Assembly (NCBI GenBank): GCA_946061795.1
Contig: CAMGSK010000013.1
Coordinates: 1-16,296 of the forward strand
Direction of reading: 5' to 3'
From: an uncultured Elusimicrobium sp.
Lineage (GTDB): Bacteria > Elusimicrobiota > Elusimicrobia > Elusimicrobiales > Elusimicrobiaceae
DNA: 16,296 nucleotides
Under the pieces are notes generated by a model, which worked only from the letters and a program-made list of their open reading frames with translations, did no database searches and was not told the origin of the DNA. A program made the position numbers and the translations under genes. Positions 1 to 6,846 of the stretch are shown piece after piece. Within the stretch, counting starts at the first letter, position 1, and the number at the start of each line of letters is the position of its first letter.

Positions 1-2
1 GA

Positions 3-428
3 ATTTTATTTTTGTATTGGTCTTTCCAGCAATGGCGCGCCGTACGCGCCGGATACAAAAACGCGGCCGGCACACCGCTGAAGTATCCCCCGTTTTTGCG
101 CACCCTGTTTATTTTCATCAGTTTTTACCAGCTGACCGCCCTCGTCAACCGTACCTGTCTGTATATGCACAAAAAGCCCGCCATGAGGCCTTTCGTATGG
201 GGAACGCTGCTGTGGGGCGGACTGGCTGCGGCCTGCATACCGTTTTTAAGCCTTTATTGGCGCATTGCCGGAGGCGTTGTGTTTTTGCTGGCCCCGTACG
301 CACTCCAGCGCAGGATTAATACACTGCCCAAAGAACTCCCCCCTTCCCGTTTAAAAATGCCGGAGCTCGCCGCCGTCTTGGCGGGCTGGGTGCTGTGGGG
401 AGCTTTTGCGGCCGTAAAATTTTTCTAA
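3..428 (+). CDS. Small integral membrane protein, 5' end cut by window
   Basis: The reading frame is open to the left edge of the window, and the first visible candidate start (a TTG at 12) has no ribosome binding site. The gene is therefore best read as missing its 5' end. About 140 residues remain. The visible part has a Trp/Tyr-rich start (YWSFQQWRAV), then roughly four hydrophobic stretches: counted from the TTG, about residues 28-45, 61-80, 83-98 and 118-138. They are separated by basic loops, which indicates a polytopic inner-membrane protein. The pattern of an aromatic WxxQxW segment followed by PPFLRTLF resembles a widespread uncharacterised family of small membrane proteins (from memory, unverified). 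No catalytic motif is visible. It ends in a strong terminator, so it is not co-transcribed with the next gene. Function unknown. Confidence 0.65.
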   Translation: MLFLYWSFQQWRAVRAGYKNAAGTPLKYPPFLRTLFIFISFYQLTALVNRTCLYMHKKPAMRPFVWGTLLWGGLAAACIPFLSLYWRIAGGVVFLLAPYALQRRINTLPKELPPSRLKMPELAAVLAGWVLWGAFAAVKFF

Positions 429-455
429 GGCCCATAAGCGAATGGGTCTTTTTTT
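429..455 (+). terminator. Intrinsic terminator of the first membrane-protein gene
   Basis: A 7-bp stem (429-435 GGCCCAT with 442-448 ATGGGTC, one G-U pair) with a 6-nt loop is followed by seven T (449-455). It starts one base after the TAA stop. The right arm plus T-tract (TGGGTC at 443) also lies 22 nt upstream of the TAGGTC element at 465, so it may double as part of the downstream regulatory site. Confidence 0.85.
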
Positions 456-464
456 CCGGATACA

Positions 465-508
465 TAGGTCTTTGGACCCTGTTAGAAAAACGGATTTTTT
501 TCTATGAT
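465..508 (+). promoter_or_regulatory. TAGGTC-class promoter of the secreted protein gene at 530
   Basis: TAGGTC at 465-470 is followed directly by TTTGGACC (471-478), making a near-palindromic GGTCTTTGGACC. Exactly 38 nt downstream of the first T lies TATGAT (503-508), a 5/6 match to the -10 consensus. The -35 position (480-485, TGTTAG) does not resemble TTGACA. The same 38-nt geometry recurs upstream of the genes at 7578 and 12560. Reading this as an activator-dependent promoter is inference. Confidence 0.5.
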
Positions 509-529
509 AAACATAAGAGGTGAAAAATC

Positions 530-1255
530 ATGAACTGCAAAAAATTATTTTCTTGGAGCTTGATTGCCGCGCTGGTATGCGCGGGAACGGCGGCTTTTGC
601 GCAAAAAGCCACCACCAGTTATTGGGGCGGACAGGTTCAGCGCAAAACTTACGAACCCTATTACTATGAATTGGTCAAACTTCAGGATGACTTAGAAACG
701 GATGACACGGTATATTTTTGGAAAAACACCTTGGGCATGAAGTCTGACAAATTTCCCCCTTCCGTCTGCGCCGCAAATGCACAAAATAACACAAAACACG
801 AACGCCGGGAATATTTAAGCCGGCTTGCCTCTGCCCGCAAAAAAGACGTTGGCGAATTGGAGGCCAAATATGCCCAAGTTGACAAGTGGATGGCCGGAAA
901 CAGCGTTCTGCAATACTGGGCCGTGACTTTAGGTCCTAATGATAACGACGATTTGAACTATATGACCGGAGCGCAGTGGACTGTGGTTCAGAAGGTTTTT
1001 AGCACCCAGCCCAAACAGCGAGACCAACGCCCTGAACCCGTCCAAGCGGACAAGATTACCACGGTCTCCCATTCCGGTGTTCATAACGAACACGTCTTTG
1101 TCACCTTCAAAGCTGCGGACGGGAAATACGTATATATGCGCTTTAACTTGGCCGCGCGGAACGTGGAAATATATAACGCGTTTAATGATTTCTGGCGGAC
1201 GATTAAAGGAAAACGAACGGATTTAAACGACTTGAAAGATTGGCGGAAAAAATAA
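530..1255 (+). CDS. Secreted or periplasmic protein of unknown function
   Basis: 241 residues. The ATG is preceded by AGAGG (516-520) at suitable spacing. A clear Sec signal peptide covers residues 1-24: Lys4-Lys5, a hydrophobic core, then cleavage after AFA before Gln25. The mature protein (about 217 residues) has no transmembrane segment or lipobox. It is rich in Tyr, Trp, Asn and Asp, with a notable central block around WAVTLGPNDNDD (about residues 130-141) and a basic C-terminus ending DWRKK. The C-terminal third (HVFVTFKAADGKYVYMRFN) has the alternating pattern of beta strands. I do not recognise the family. It stands alone between two terminators and has the TAGGTC-type promoter shared with two other secreted-protein genes in this window, which suggests common regulation. 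Possibly a lineage-specific envelope or host-facing protein. Confidence 0.8.
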   Translation: MNCKKLFSWSLIAALVCAGTAAFAQKATTSYWGGQVQRKTYEPYYYELVKLQDDLETDDTVYFWKNTLGMKSDKFPPSVCAANAQNNTKHERREYLSRLASARKKDVGELEAKYAQVDKWMAGNSVLQYWAVTLGPNDNDDLNYMTGAQWTVVQKVFSTQPKQRDQRPEPVQADKITTVSHSGVHNEHVFVTFKAADGKYVYMRFNLAARNVEIYNAFNDFWRTIKGKRTDLNDLKDWRKK

Positions 1256-1270
1256 CTTTTACCGCATAGA

Positions 1271-1297
1271 AAACCCCGGGCTCTCCCGGGGTTTTTT
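1271..1297 (+). terminator. Intrinsic terminator after the secreted protein gene
   Basis: Perfect 10-bp stem (1271-1280 AAACCCCGGG with 1285-1294 CCCGGGGTTT), a CTCT loop, and a T run to 1297. It lies 15 bases after the TAA at 1255. Confidence 0.93.
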
Positions 1298-1480
1298 CAT
1301 TATACATCTTTACCCCTGCCCGCAGGCAAAATCCCCCGTCTGGAAATTATTGCGGGCTTTTCCTCCGGCTCCGACATGGGAAATACGGCCCCCGCCGCGC
1401 GGGCCCGCTTTCCCGGGAACACGATAAGAAATTCTTATTTTCGGAAAGGCTCCAATTCCCAGCAGCTCTAAAACAACCGC

Positions 1481-1512
1481 AAAAAAGCGCGGCTCTTAAA
1501 GAGCCGCGCTTT
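1481..1512 (-). terminator. Intrinsic terminator of the IscU-like/GGGtGRT operon
   Basis: Perfect 12-bp stem (1484-1495 AAAGCGCGGCTC with 1501-1512 GAGCCGCGCTTT). Read on the minus strand, the hairpin is followed by six T (complement of 1481-1486). It lies just beyond the stop of the minus-strand gene ending at 1527. Confidence 0.92.
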
Positions 1513-1526
1513 CTGTACAAACGGTT

Positions 1527-2525
1527 TTATTTGGCTTGGCTGACGGCCACGGCGACGGCCACCGTCGCACCGACCATCGGGTTGTTGCCCATGCCGATCA
1601 AGCCCATCATTTCCACGTGCGCGGGCACGGAGGAAGAGCCGGCAAACTGCGCATCACCGTGCATGCGGCCCATGGTGTCGGTCATGCCGTAGGAAGCGGG
1701 ACCGGCGGCCATGTTGTCCGGGTGCAGCGTGCGGCCCGTGCCGCCGCCGGAAGCCACGGAGAAATATTTTTTGCCGTTTTCAATGGCCCATTTCTTGTAG
1801 GTGCCGGCCACCGGGTGCTGGAAGCGGGTCGGGTTGGTGGAGTTGCCGGTAATGGACACGTCCACGCCTTCATGGCGCATAATGGCCACGCCTTCGTTGA
1901 CGTCGTCTGCGCCGTAGCATTTCACTTTGGCTTTATCTCCGTCGGAGAAAGCTTTTTCGCTGACGATTTTCAGTTCGCCGGTTTTGTAGTCATATTCCGT
2001 TTCCACGGAGGTGAAGCCGTTGATGCGGGAAATGATGTAAGCGGCGTCTTTGCCCAAGCCGTTCAAAATAACGCGCAAGGGTTCTTTGCGCACTTTGTTG
2101 GCCGTACGGGCGATGCCGATGGCGCCTTCCGCGGCGGCAAAGCTTTCATGGCCGGCCAAGAAGCAGAAGCATTTGGTTTCTTCGCGCAGCAGCATGGCGC
2201 CCAAGTTGCCGTGGCCGAGGCCTACGGCGCGCTGGTCGGCCACAGAACCGGGAATGCAGAAGCTCTGCAGGCCCACACCGATTTTTTCGGCCGCTTCGGC
2301 GGCGGATTTGACACCGGACTTCAACGCGATGGCCGCACCGACGGTATAAGCCCAGACGGCGTTTTCAAAAGCGATGGGCTGAATGCCTTTGACGATTTTT
2401 TCCACGTCCACGCCTTTGTCCAAACAAATTTGGCGCGCTTCTTCCAAATCTTTAATGCCGGCTTGTTTCAAAGCGGCGTTGATTTTGTCAATTCTTCTTT
2501 CGTATCCTTCAAACGTAATACTCAT
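1527..2525 (-). CDS. GGGtGRT family protein (unknown function)
   Basis: 332 residues, with ATG at 2523-2525 and a GGGAGAG ribosome binding site just upstream on the minus strand. The name-giving motif GGGTGRT is at residues 260-266, followed by a Gly/Met-rich C-terminal region (MTDTMGRMHGDAQFAG, then GLIGMGNNPMVGA) that looks like a binding fold. Other notable parts are GHGNLGAML (104-112), a Cys-x-Cys pair (119 and 121) and NSTNPTRFQHPVAG (228-241). There is no signal peptide or clear membrane segment, so it is probably cytosolic. The family (Pfam 'GGGtGRT protein') is known from anaerobes but has no assigned activity. Here it is the second gene of an operon, 17 nt after an IscU-like scaffold, so a role in making, receiving or using an iron-sulfur cluster is a reasonable inference. 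Confidence 0.9.
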   Translation of the reverse strand: MSITFEGYERRIDKINAALKQAGIKDLEEARQICLDKGVDVEKIVKGIQPIAFENAVWAYTVGAAIALKSGVKSAAEAAEKIGVGLQSFCIPGSVADQRAVGLGHGNLGAMLLREETKCFCFLAGHESFAAAEGAIGIARTANKVRKEPLRVILNGLGKDAAYIISRINGFTSVETEYDYKTGELKIVSEKAFSDGDKAKVKCYGADDVNEGVAIMRHEGVDVSITGNSTNPTRFQHPVAGTYKKWAIENGKKYFSVASGGGTGRTLHPDNMAAGPASYGMTDTMGRMHGDAQFAGSSSVPAHVEMMGLIGMGNNPMVGATVAVAVAVSQAK

Positions 2526-2542
2526 AGCGTTCTCTCCCGGGT

Positions 2543-3244
2543 TTACTCTTTGCGAGGGTCAATTTTCTTGACGGCTTCGTCAAAGCGGCCGTAGGTTTTG
2601 ACGTTTTCTTCAAAAGCGGTTTTGGCGTCCGTTCCTTTCTTAATGGCGTCCATCATTTTGCCCAGGTTGACGAATTTATAACCGATGATTTCGTTGTTTT
2701 TATCCAAACCGATTTCCAACACATAGCCTTCGGCCATTTCCAAATAGCGGGGGCCTTTGGCTTCGGTGCCGTACATCGTGCCCACCTGGCTGCGGTGGCC
2801 TTTGCCGAGGTCTTCCATGCCGGCTCCGATAGGCAATCCGTCGTCGGAAAACGCGCTCTGCGTGCGTCCGTAAACGATTTGCAGGAACAATTCGCGCATG
2901 GCGGTGTTAATGGCGTCGCACACCAAGTCGGAGTTCAACGCTTCCAAAATGGTTTTGCCCGGCAAAATTTCCGCGGCCATGGCGGCGGAGTGCGTCATGC
3001 CGGAGCAGCCCAGCGTTTCCACCAACGCTTCTTTAATCACGCCGTTTTTGACGTTAAGCGTCAGCTTGCAGGCGCCCTGTTGCGGCGCGCACCAACCCAC
3101 GCCGTGGGTCAGACCGCTGATATCGTTAATTTGTTTGGCTTTTACCCATTTCCCTTCTTCGGGAATCGGGGCCGGATCATGCTTGGCGCCTTTGCAGACG
3201 CAGCACATTTCCTTCACTTCGGGGGTGCATTTTTCGCAGCTCAT
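2543..3244 (-). CDS. IscU/NifU-like iron-sulfur scaffold with Cys-rich N-terminus
   Basis: 233 residues, ATG at 3242-3244 preceded by AGGAGA. Three parts are visible. The N-terminus holds CxxC (Cys3, Cys6) and CCxC (Cys14, 15, 17), likely an extra zinc or Fe-S site. An IscU/NifU-N-like core (about 46-165) contains GACKLTL (Cys59), ETLGCSGMTHSAAM (Cys80) and Cys109; Cys59 and Cys80 match the first two scaffold cysteines of IscU in context. A C-terminal extension (about 165-233) brings the length well beyond the roughly 130 residues of IscU. Scaffold proteins of this type assemble Fe-S clusters on conserved cysteines and hand them to target proteins. Neither a cysteine desulfurase nor any other Isc/Suf gene is present here. 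The only partner is the GGGtGRT gene 17 nt downstream, so this may be a dedicated rather than general scaffold. Confidence 0.85.
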   Translation of the reverse strand: MSCEKCTPEVKEMCCVCKGAKHDPAPIPEEGKWVKAKQINDISGLTHGVGWCAPQQGACKLTLNVKNGVIKEALVETLGCSGMTHSAAMAAEILPGKTILEALNSDLVCDAINTAMRELFLQIVYGRTQSAFSDDGLPIGAGMEDLGKGHRSQVGTMYGTEAKGPRYLEMAEGYVLEIGLDKNNEIIGYKFVNLGKMMDAIKKGTDAKTAFEENVKTYGRFDEAVKKIDPRKE

Positions 3245-3282
3245 TCTGGTCTCCTATGGGGATAAATAAATCTTACGTTTAT

Positions 3283-3291
3283 ATTTTAGCA
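3283..3291 (-). promoter_or_regulatory. Putative extended -10 promoter for the IscU-like/GGGtGRT operon
   Basis: On the minus strand TGC-TAAAAT (3291 down to 3283) forms an extended -10 element. The -35 position has only a T run. Predicted transcription start is near 3276, giving a leader of about 30 nt before the ATG at 3244. Confidence 0.45.
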
Positions 3292-3327
3292 AATCCGCGC
3301 CGCGCAAAAAACCCCGCCAAATCTTCC

Positions 3328-3356
3328 TTGCTTTTCCGGCTAAACATTTTTACAAT
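3328..3356 (+). promoter_or_regulatory. Sigma-70-type promoter of the serC-serA-DUF1015 operon
   Basis: TTGCTT (3328-3333), a 17-bp spacer, and TACAAT (3351-3356). Predicted start is near 3363, about 22 nt upstream of the serC ATG at 3385, with the ribosome binding site AAGGAG at 3372-3377 in between. The short leader leaves no room for a riboswitch or attenuator. Confidence 0.75.
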
Positions 3357-3384
3357 GAAGGAAACGCAGACAAGGAGAATAATC

Positions 3385-4554
3385 ATGAGCGTAAAAATAC
3401 CGACCAACGACTTGCCGACATCCGCTTTCACCTGCGGCCCCAGCCAGGGCCATCCCGTCATCCGGGAAACACCGCTCTACAAAACGCAATTTGAACGCAG
3501 CCACCGCGCCAAAGACATATCCACCGACGGCCTATATAAAGAAGCCACCGCCAATCTGCGCGCGCTTTTGGACTTGCCGGCCGATTATACCGTCATTTTC
3601 TTTATGGGCGGCGCGACGCCCGCTCTGGACGCGGCGGCATGGAGCCTGACCAAAAATTCCATTTCCGGACTGAGTTTCGGCGCGTTCTCCAAACTGTGGT
3701 GCAAAAAAATCGCCGCCTGCCTGGAAGACACGGTAAAAAAAGATTTTAAAGAACCCGCCGAAGGCGAGTTTTTCCCCGCCGAAAAGCCGGACTACCGGGC
3801 CAGCTTGGTCGTGCTCACCCCCAATGAAACCTCCACCGGCGCGCAAATCCCGGACGAATACCTGGAAGAAGCCTGGCGCAGCAAAGGAGAGGACACGCTC
3901 ATCGCCTGGGACTGCACGTCCTGCGCGGGCGGACGGAATTTGCCGAAAAACAAATTTGACGTGATGATTTTTTCCATGCAAAAATGCTTCGGCGTGGGCG
4001 GAGGCAGCAGCGTCATTATCTTAAGCCCCGCCGCCGTCAAACGCATAGAAGAAGCCAAAAAGTACCGCCGCATTCCTTACAGTCTGGACCTCTCCTACGC
4101 GGTGGAAAAAGCGCAAGAAAAAGTACAGACAGTCAACACGCCCAGCACCACCAATATCTGGATGTTCAACGAAGCCTGCAAATGGATGAACGACAACGGC
4201 GGACTGAAAGCCATGGACGCGCTGTGCCGCGCCCACTGCGATTATCTGCTGAAATGGGCCGCGGGCACGGACTGGCTGCGCCCGCTGATTCAAGACCCGG
4301 CGCACCGCTCCTACACCACGCTGACGCTGGAAGTGACGGACCCGAAAATTGACGCGGCCGACATCAGCAAAGCCCTCAAAGCCACGGGCCTGCCCAATTT
4401 GCAGGACGGCATCAAAAAGTATTCCGCCGTCAAACAAAATTCACTGCGTATCGCCTGCTTCCCGTTTGTGGACATCAACGGCGTAAAGCAATATGAAAAA
4501 CTGACCCGCGCGGTGGACGAAATCGTCCGCCAGCTGCGCACGGAGGCCAAATGA
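3385..4554 (+). CDS. serC: Phosphoserine aminotransferase (class V, SerC)
   Basis: 390 residues. The ATG at 3385 is chosen because AAGGAG lies 8 nt upstream; the frame is open further upstream, but that part contains the promoter. The enzyme is a PLP-dependent class V aminotransferase converting 3-phosphohydroxypyruvate and glutamate to phosphoserine and 2-oxoglutarate. Visible landmarks: N-terminal CGPSQGHP, RSHRAKD (39-44) as in phosphate-binding SerC proteins, GGATPALDAA (75-84), the PLP-ring aspartate in WDCTS (Asp176), and the Schiff-base lysine in SMQKCFG (Lys200). The overall style (RSHR, then PADYTVIFF, INTPS-like VNTPSTTN) fits the variant SerC of alphaproteobacteria and methanogens better than the E. 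coli form; this comparison is from memory. Its TGA overlaps the serA ATG (ATGA), implying translational coupling in the serine biosynthesis operon. Confidence 0.9.
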   Translation: MSVKIPTNDLPTSAFTCGPSQGHPVIRETPLYKTQFERSHRAKDISTDGLYKEATANLRALLDLPADYTVIFFMGGATPALDAAAWSLTKNSISGLSFGAFSKLWCKKIAACLEDTVKKDFKEPAEGEFFPAEKPDYRASLVVLTPNETSTGAQIPDEYLEEAWRSKGEDTLIAWDCTSCAGGRNLPKNKFDVMIFSMQKCFGVGGGSSVIILSPAAVKRIEEAKKYRRIPYSLDLSYAVEKAQEKVQTVNTPSTTNIWMFNEACKWMNDNGGLKAMDALCRAHCDYLLKWAAGTDWLRPLIQDPAHRSYTTLTLEVTDPKIDAADISKALKATGLPNLQDGIKKYSAVKQNSLRIACFPFVDINGVKQYEKLTRAVDEIVRQLRTEAK

Positions 4555-5504
4555 ACATTTTAATTGCGGACAAATTCCCCGCACGCCACACGCAGGCGTT
4601 AGCAGACGCCGGACACCGCGTGACGTCTGAGCCCAAGCTGGACGAAACCACTCTGCCGGAAGCGATAAAAGACAACGAAGTTTTAATCGTGCGCAGCACC
4701 AAAGTGCCCGCCGCCGTCATTGACGCGGGCAAAAATCTCAAGCTGATTCTGCGCGCCGGAGCCGGCACCAACACCATCGACGTCAAACACGCCGCCGAAA
4801 AAGGCGTGGCCGTCTGCAACTGCCCGGGCACCAATTCCGTCGCCGTGGCGGAGCTGACCATGGGACTGATGATTGCGCTGGACCGGCGCATTTACCACAA
4901 TACCCGGGATTTGCGCGAAGGCAAATGGAACAAAAGCGAATACGGCAAAGCCCGCGGGCTGTACGGGCGCACGCTGGGCATTGTGGGGCTGGGCGCCATA
5001 GGCAGGGAAGTGGCCAAACGCGCGACGGCCTTCGGCATGAAAATTTTGGCTTATGACCCAGTCGCCCCGAAAGAAGCTTTTGCGGCCGCCGGAGCGCAGG
5101 CCGCGCCGGACCTGTTGACGCTGGCGGCGCAAAGCGATGCGGTCACCCTGCACATTCCCGAAACACCGGAAACGAAAGGGATGTTTAACAAAACCTTTTT
5201 TGACGCGATGAAACCGGGCGCCATTTTCATCAACGCCGCGCGCGGCGGGCTGGTGGTGGCCAAAGATTTGGCCGAAGCCGTCAAAACCAAAGGAATCAAA
5301 GCCGGTTTGGACGTGTATGAAAACGAACCCAAAGCCGCCGATAATTGCTTTGACTATTCCCCTTATGAAGGTGCGGAAAACCTCTACGGCACGCACCACA
5401 TCGGCGCGAGCACGGACCAGGCGCAGGACGCGGTGGCCGACTGCGCGCTGGACATTATCCGCCGCTACGGCGAAACGGGCGAATTTCTGCACAAGGTGAA
5501 CTGA
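4551..5504 (+). CDS. serA: D-3-phosphoglycerate dehydrogenase, short form without ACT domain
   Basis: 317 residues, a D-2-hydroxyacid dehydrogenase. It oxidises 3-phosphoglycerate to 3-phosphohydroxypyruvate with NAD+, the first step of serine synthesis. Landmarks: LRAGAGTNTID (67-77) for substrate phosphate binding, the Rossmann glycine motif GLGAIG (146-151), NAARGG with catalytic Arg231, DVYENEP with Glu259, and catalytic His283 in HHIGAST. The protein stops just after the catalytic core, so the C-terminal ACT/ASB regulatory domains of longer SerA proteins are absent. Feedback inhibition by serine through ACT is therefore not expected. The ATG overlaps the serC stop and has GGAGG (4542-4546) close upstream. 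Only two bases separate its stop from the DUF1015 gene. The serC context makes phosphoglycerate more likely than another 2-hydroxyacid as substrate. Confidence 0.9.
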   Translation: MNILIADKFPARHTQALADAGHRVTSEPKLDETTLPEAIKDNEVLIVRSTKVPAAVIDAGKNLKLILRAGAGTNTIDVKHAAEKGVAVCNCPGTNSVAVAELTMGLMIALDRRIYHNTRDLREGKWNKSEYGKARGLYGRTLGIVGLGAIGREVAKRATAFGMKILAYDPVAPKEAFAAAGAQAAPDLLTLAAQSDAVTLHIPETPETKGMFNKTFFDAMKPGAIFINAARGGLVVAKDLAEAVKTKGIKAGLDVYENEPKAADNCFDYSPYEGAENLYGTHHIGASTDQAQDAVADCALDIIRRYGETGEFLHKVN

Positions 5505-5506
5505 TT

Positions 5507-6739
5507 ATGGCAACCGTAAAACCTTTCCGCGGGTACCGCCCCGCCGAACACGCAGAGCAAATCGCGTGTCCGCCTTATGATGTTATCAACTCGCGCGAAG
5601 CGCGCGAAATGGCCAAAGGCAATCCGCTCTCTTTCCTGCACGTGGAAAAACCGGAAATCGACCTGCCCGAAGACGTGGATTTATATGACGAGCAAGTCTA
5701 TGCCAAAGGCCGGGAAAATCTGGACAAATTCATTGCGCGCGGCATTTTAAAACAAGACAGCAAACCTTGCTTTTACGTCTATGGACAAACCATGGACGGA
5801 CGTACGCAATACGGCCTGGTGGCCGCCGTCAGCGCGCAGGAATACGACCAAGGAATTATCCGCAAGCACGAGCTGACGCGCAAAGACAAAGAAGAGGACC
5901 GCACCCGCCACGTGGATACGCTGTGTGCGACCACAGGCCCCGTCTTTTTGACTTATCCCGACCAAAAAGACATGGACGAATGCGTCCGCACGCTGACGGA
6001 GAGAACTCCCCAGTACAAATTTACGTCCGCAGACGGCATCGGACATGCCTTTTGGGTCATGGACGATGACAAAGACATATCCGCCGTCCAAAAAATCTTC
6101 GCCGCCTTGCCCGTGTTGTACATTGCGGACGGACATCACCGCTCCGCTTCCGCCGCCGCCGTGGCGCGCAAACGCAAAGCCGCCAACCCGCACCATACCG
6201 GGCAGGAAAGCTACAACTATTTTCTGGCGGTCATTTTCCCGGCCGGACAGCTCTACGTCATGGATTACAACCGGCTGGTTAAGGATTTAAACGGACTGAG
6301 CGAAGAGACGTTTCTGGCCAAAATCCGCGCAAAATTTGACGTGGAGGCAAACGGCCAGGCCAAGCCCTCGGCGCGCCATACGTTCGGCATGTATTTGGGC
6401 GGGAAATGGTACACCCTGCGCGCCAAAGAAGAATCGTTTGACGGGAAAGACCCGGTGGCCGCGCTGGACGTGAGCATTCTGCAAAACAACCTGCTGGGCC
6501 CCGTGCTGGGCATCGGAGACCCGCGCACGGACAAACGGATTAACTTCGTTGGCGGCATACGCGGGCTGAAGGAACTGGAACGACGGGTGGACAACGGGGA
6601 ATACAAGGCGGCGTTTTCCATGTATCCCACTTCCATGGAAGAGCTGATGAAGGTGGCGGACGCCAACCTGATTATGCCGCCCAAATCCACGTGGTTTGAG
6701 CCCAAGCTGCGCAGCGGGCTGGTCACGTACAAATATTAA
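5507..6739 (+). CDS. DUF1015 family protein linked to serine biosynthesis
   Basis: 410 residues, cytosolic by appearance, with an AAGGTGA ribosome binding site (5493-5499) inside the end of serA. Conserved DUF1015 blocks are all present: KPFRGYRP near the N-terminus, CPPYDVIN (21-28), KHELTRKDKEEDR (120-132), ADGHHRSAS (207-215), GDPRTDKRINFVGG (337-350) and the C-terminal SMEELMKVADA with MPPKSTWFEPKLRSG (390-404). The length is normal for the family, and no biochemical role is established as far as I know. From memory it often accompanies serC and serA in anaerobes. DGHHR recalls the Gly-x-x-Arg nucleotide-binding motif of the ParB/sulfiredoxin fold, which also includes the free-serine kinases SerK and SbnI. 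A phosphoserine or serine phosphotransfer role is therefore an attractive but untested inference, all the more so because no serB lies here. Confidence 0.88.
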   Translation: MATVKPFRGYRPAEHAEQIACPPYDVINSREAREMAKGNPLSFLHVEKPEIDLPEDVDLYDEQVYAKGRENLDKFIARGILKQDSKPCFYVYGQTMDGRTQYGLVAAVSAQEYDQGIIRKHELTRKDKEEDRTRHVDTLCATTGPVFLTYPDQKDMDECVRTLTERTPQYKFTSADGIGHAFWVMDDDKDISAVQKIFAALPVLYIADGHHRSASAAAVARKRKAANPHHTGQESYNYFLAVIFPAGQLYVMDYNRLVKDLNGLSEETFLAKIRAKFDVEANGQAKPSARHTFGMYLGGKWYTLRAKEESFDGKDPVAALDVSILQNNLLGPVLGIGDPRTDKRINFVGGIRGLKELERRVDNGEYKAAFSMYPTSMEELMKVADANLIMPPKSTWFEPKLRSGLVTYKY

Positions 6740-6762
6740 ATGTCAAGACGCAATGTACGCAA

Positions 6763-6794
6763 GAAAACCCCCGGGATTTCTCCCGGGGGTTTTC
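6763..6794. terminator. Bidirectional intrinsic terminator between DUF1015 and pilin genes
   Basis: Perfect 14-bp stem (6763-6776 GAAAACCCCCGGGA with 6781-6794 TCCCGGGGGTTTTC) and a 4-nt loop, with A4 and T4 flanks on the two sides. It sits between the convergent ends of the DUF1015 gene (+) and the pilin-like gene (-) and can serve both. Confidence 0.88.
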
Positions 6795-6846
6795 CTTCCC
6801 AAATAAGCCGTCTTGATTTGCTCCGCCCATCAAGTTCTTGCACAGG

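Noticed and set aside
929..939. TTAGGTCCTAA inside the coding region at 530-1255
   Set aside because: It matches the TAGGTCC element but lies within a conserved-looking protein block with no gene start downstream, so it is probably coincidental.
1536..2594. Long plus-strand reading frame (352 codons)
   Set aside because: It is the mirror of the GGGtGRT gene; its His/Gly/Phe-rich translation has no family features, and it has no ribosome binding site.
3256..3384. Upstream in-frame extension of serC
   Set aside because: It covers the promoter (3328-3356) and has no ribosome binding site; AAGGAG at 3372 points to the ATG at 3385.
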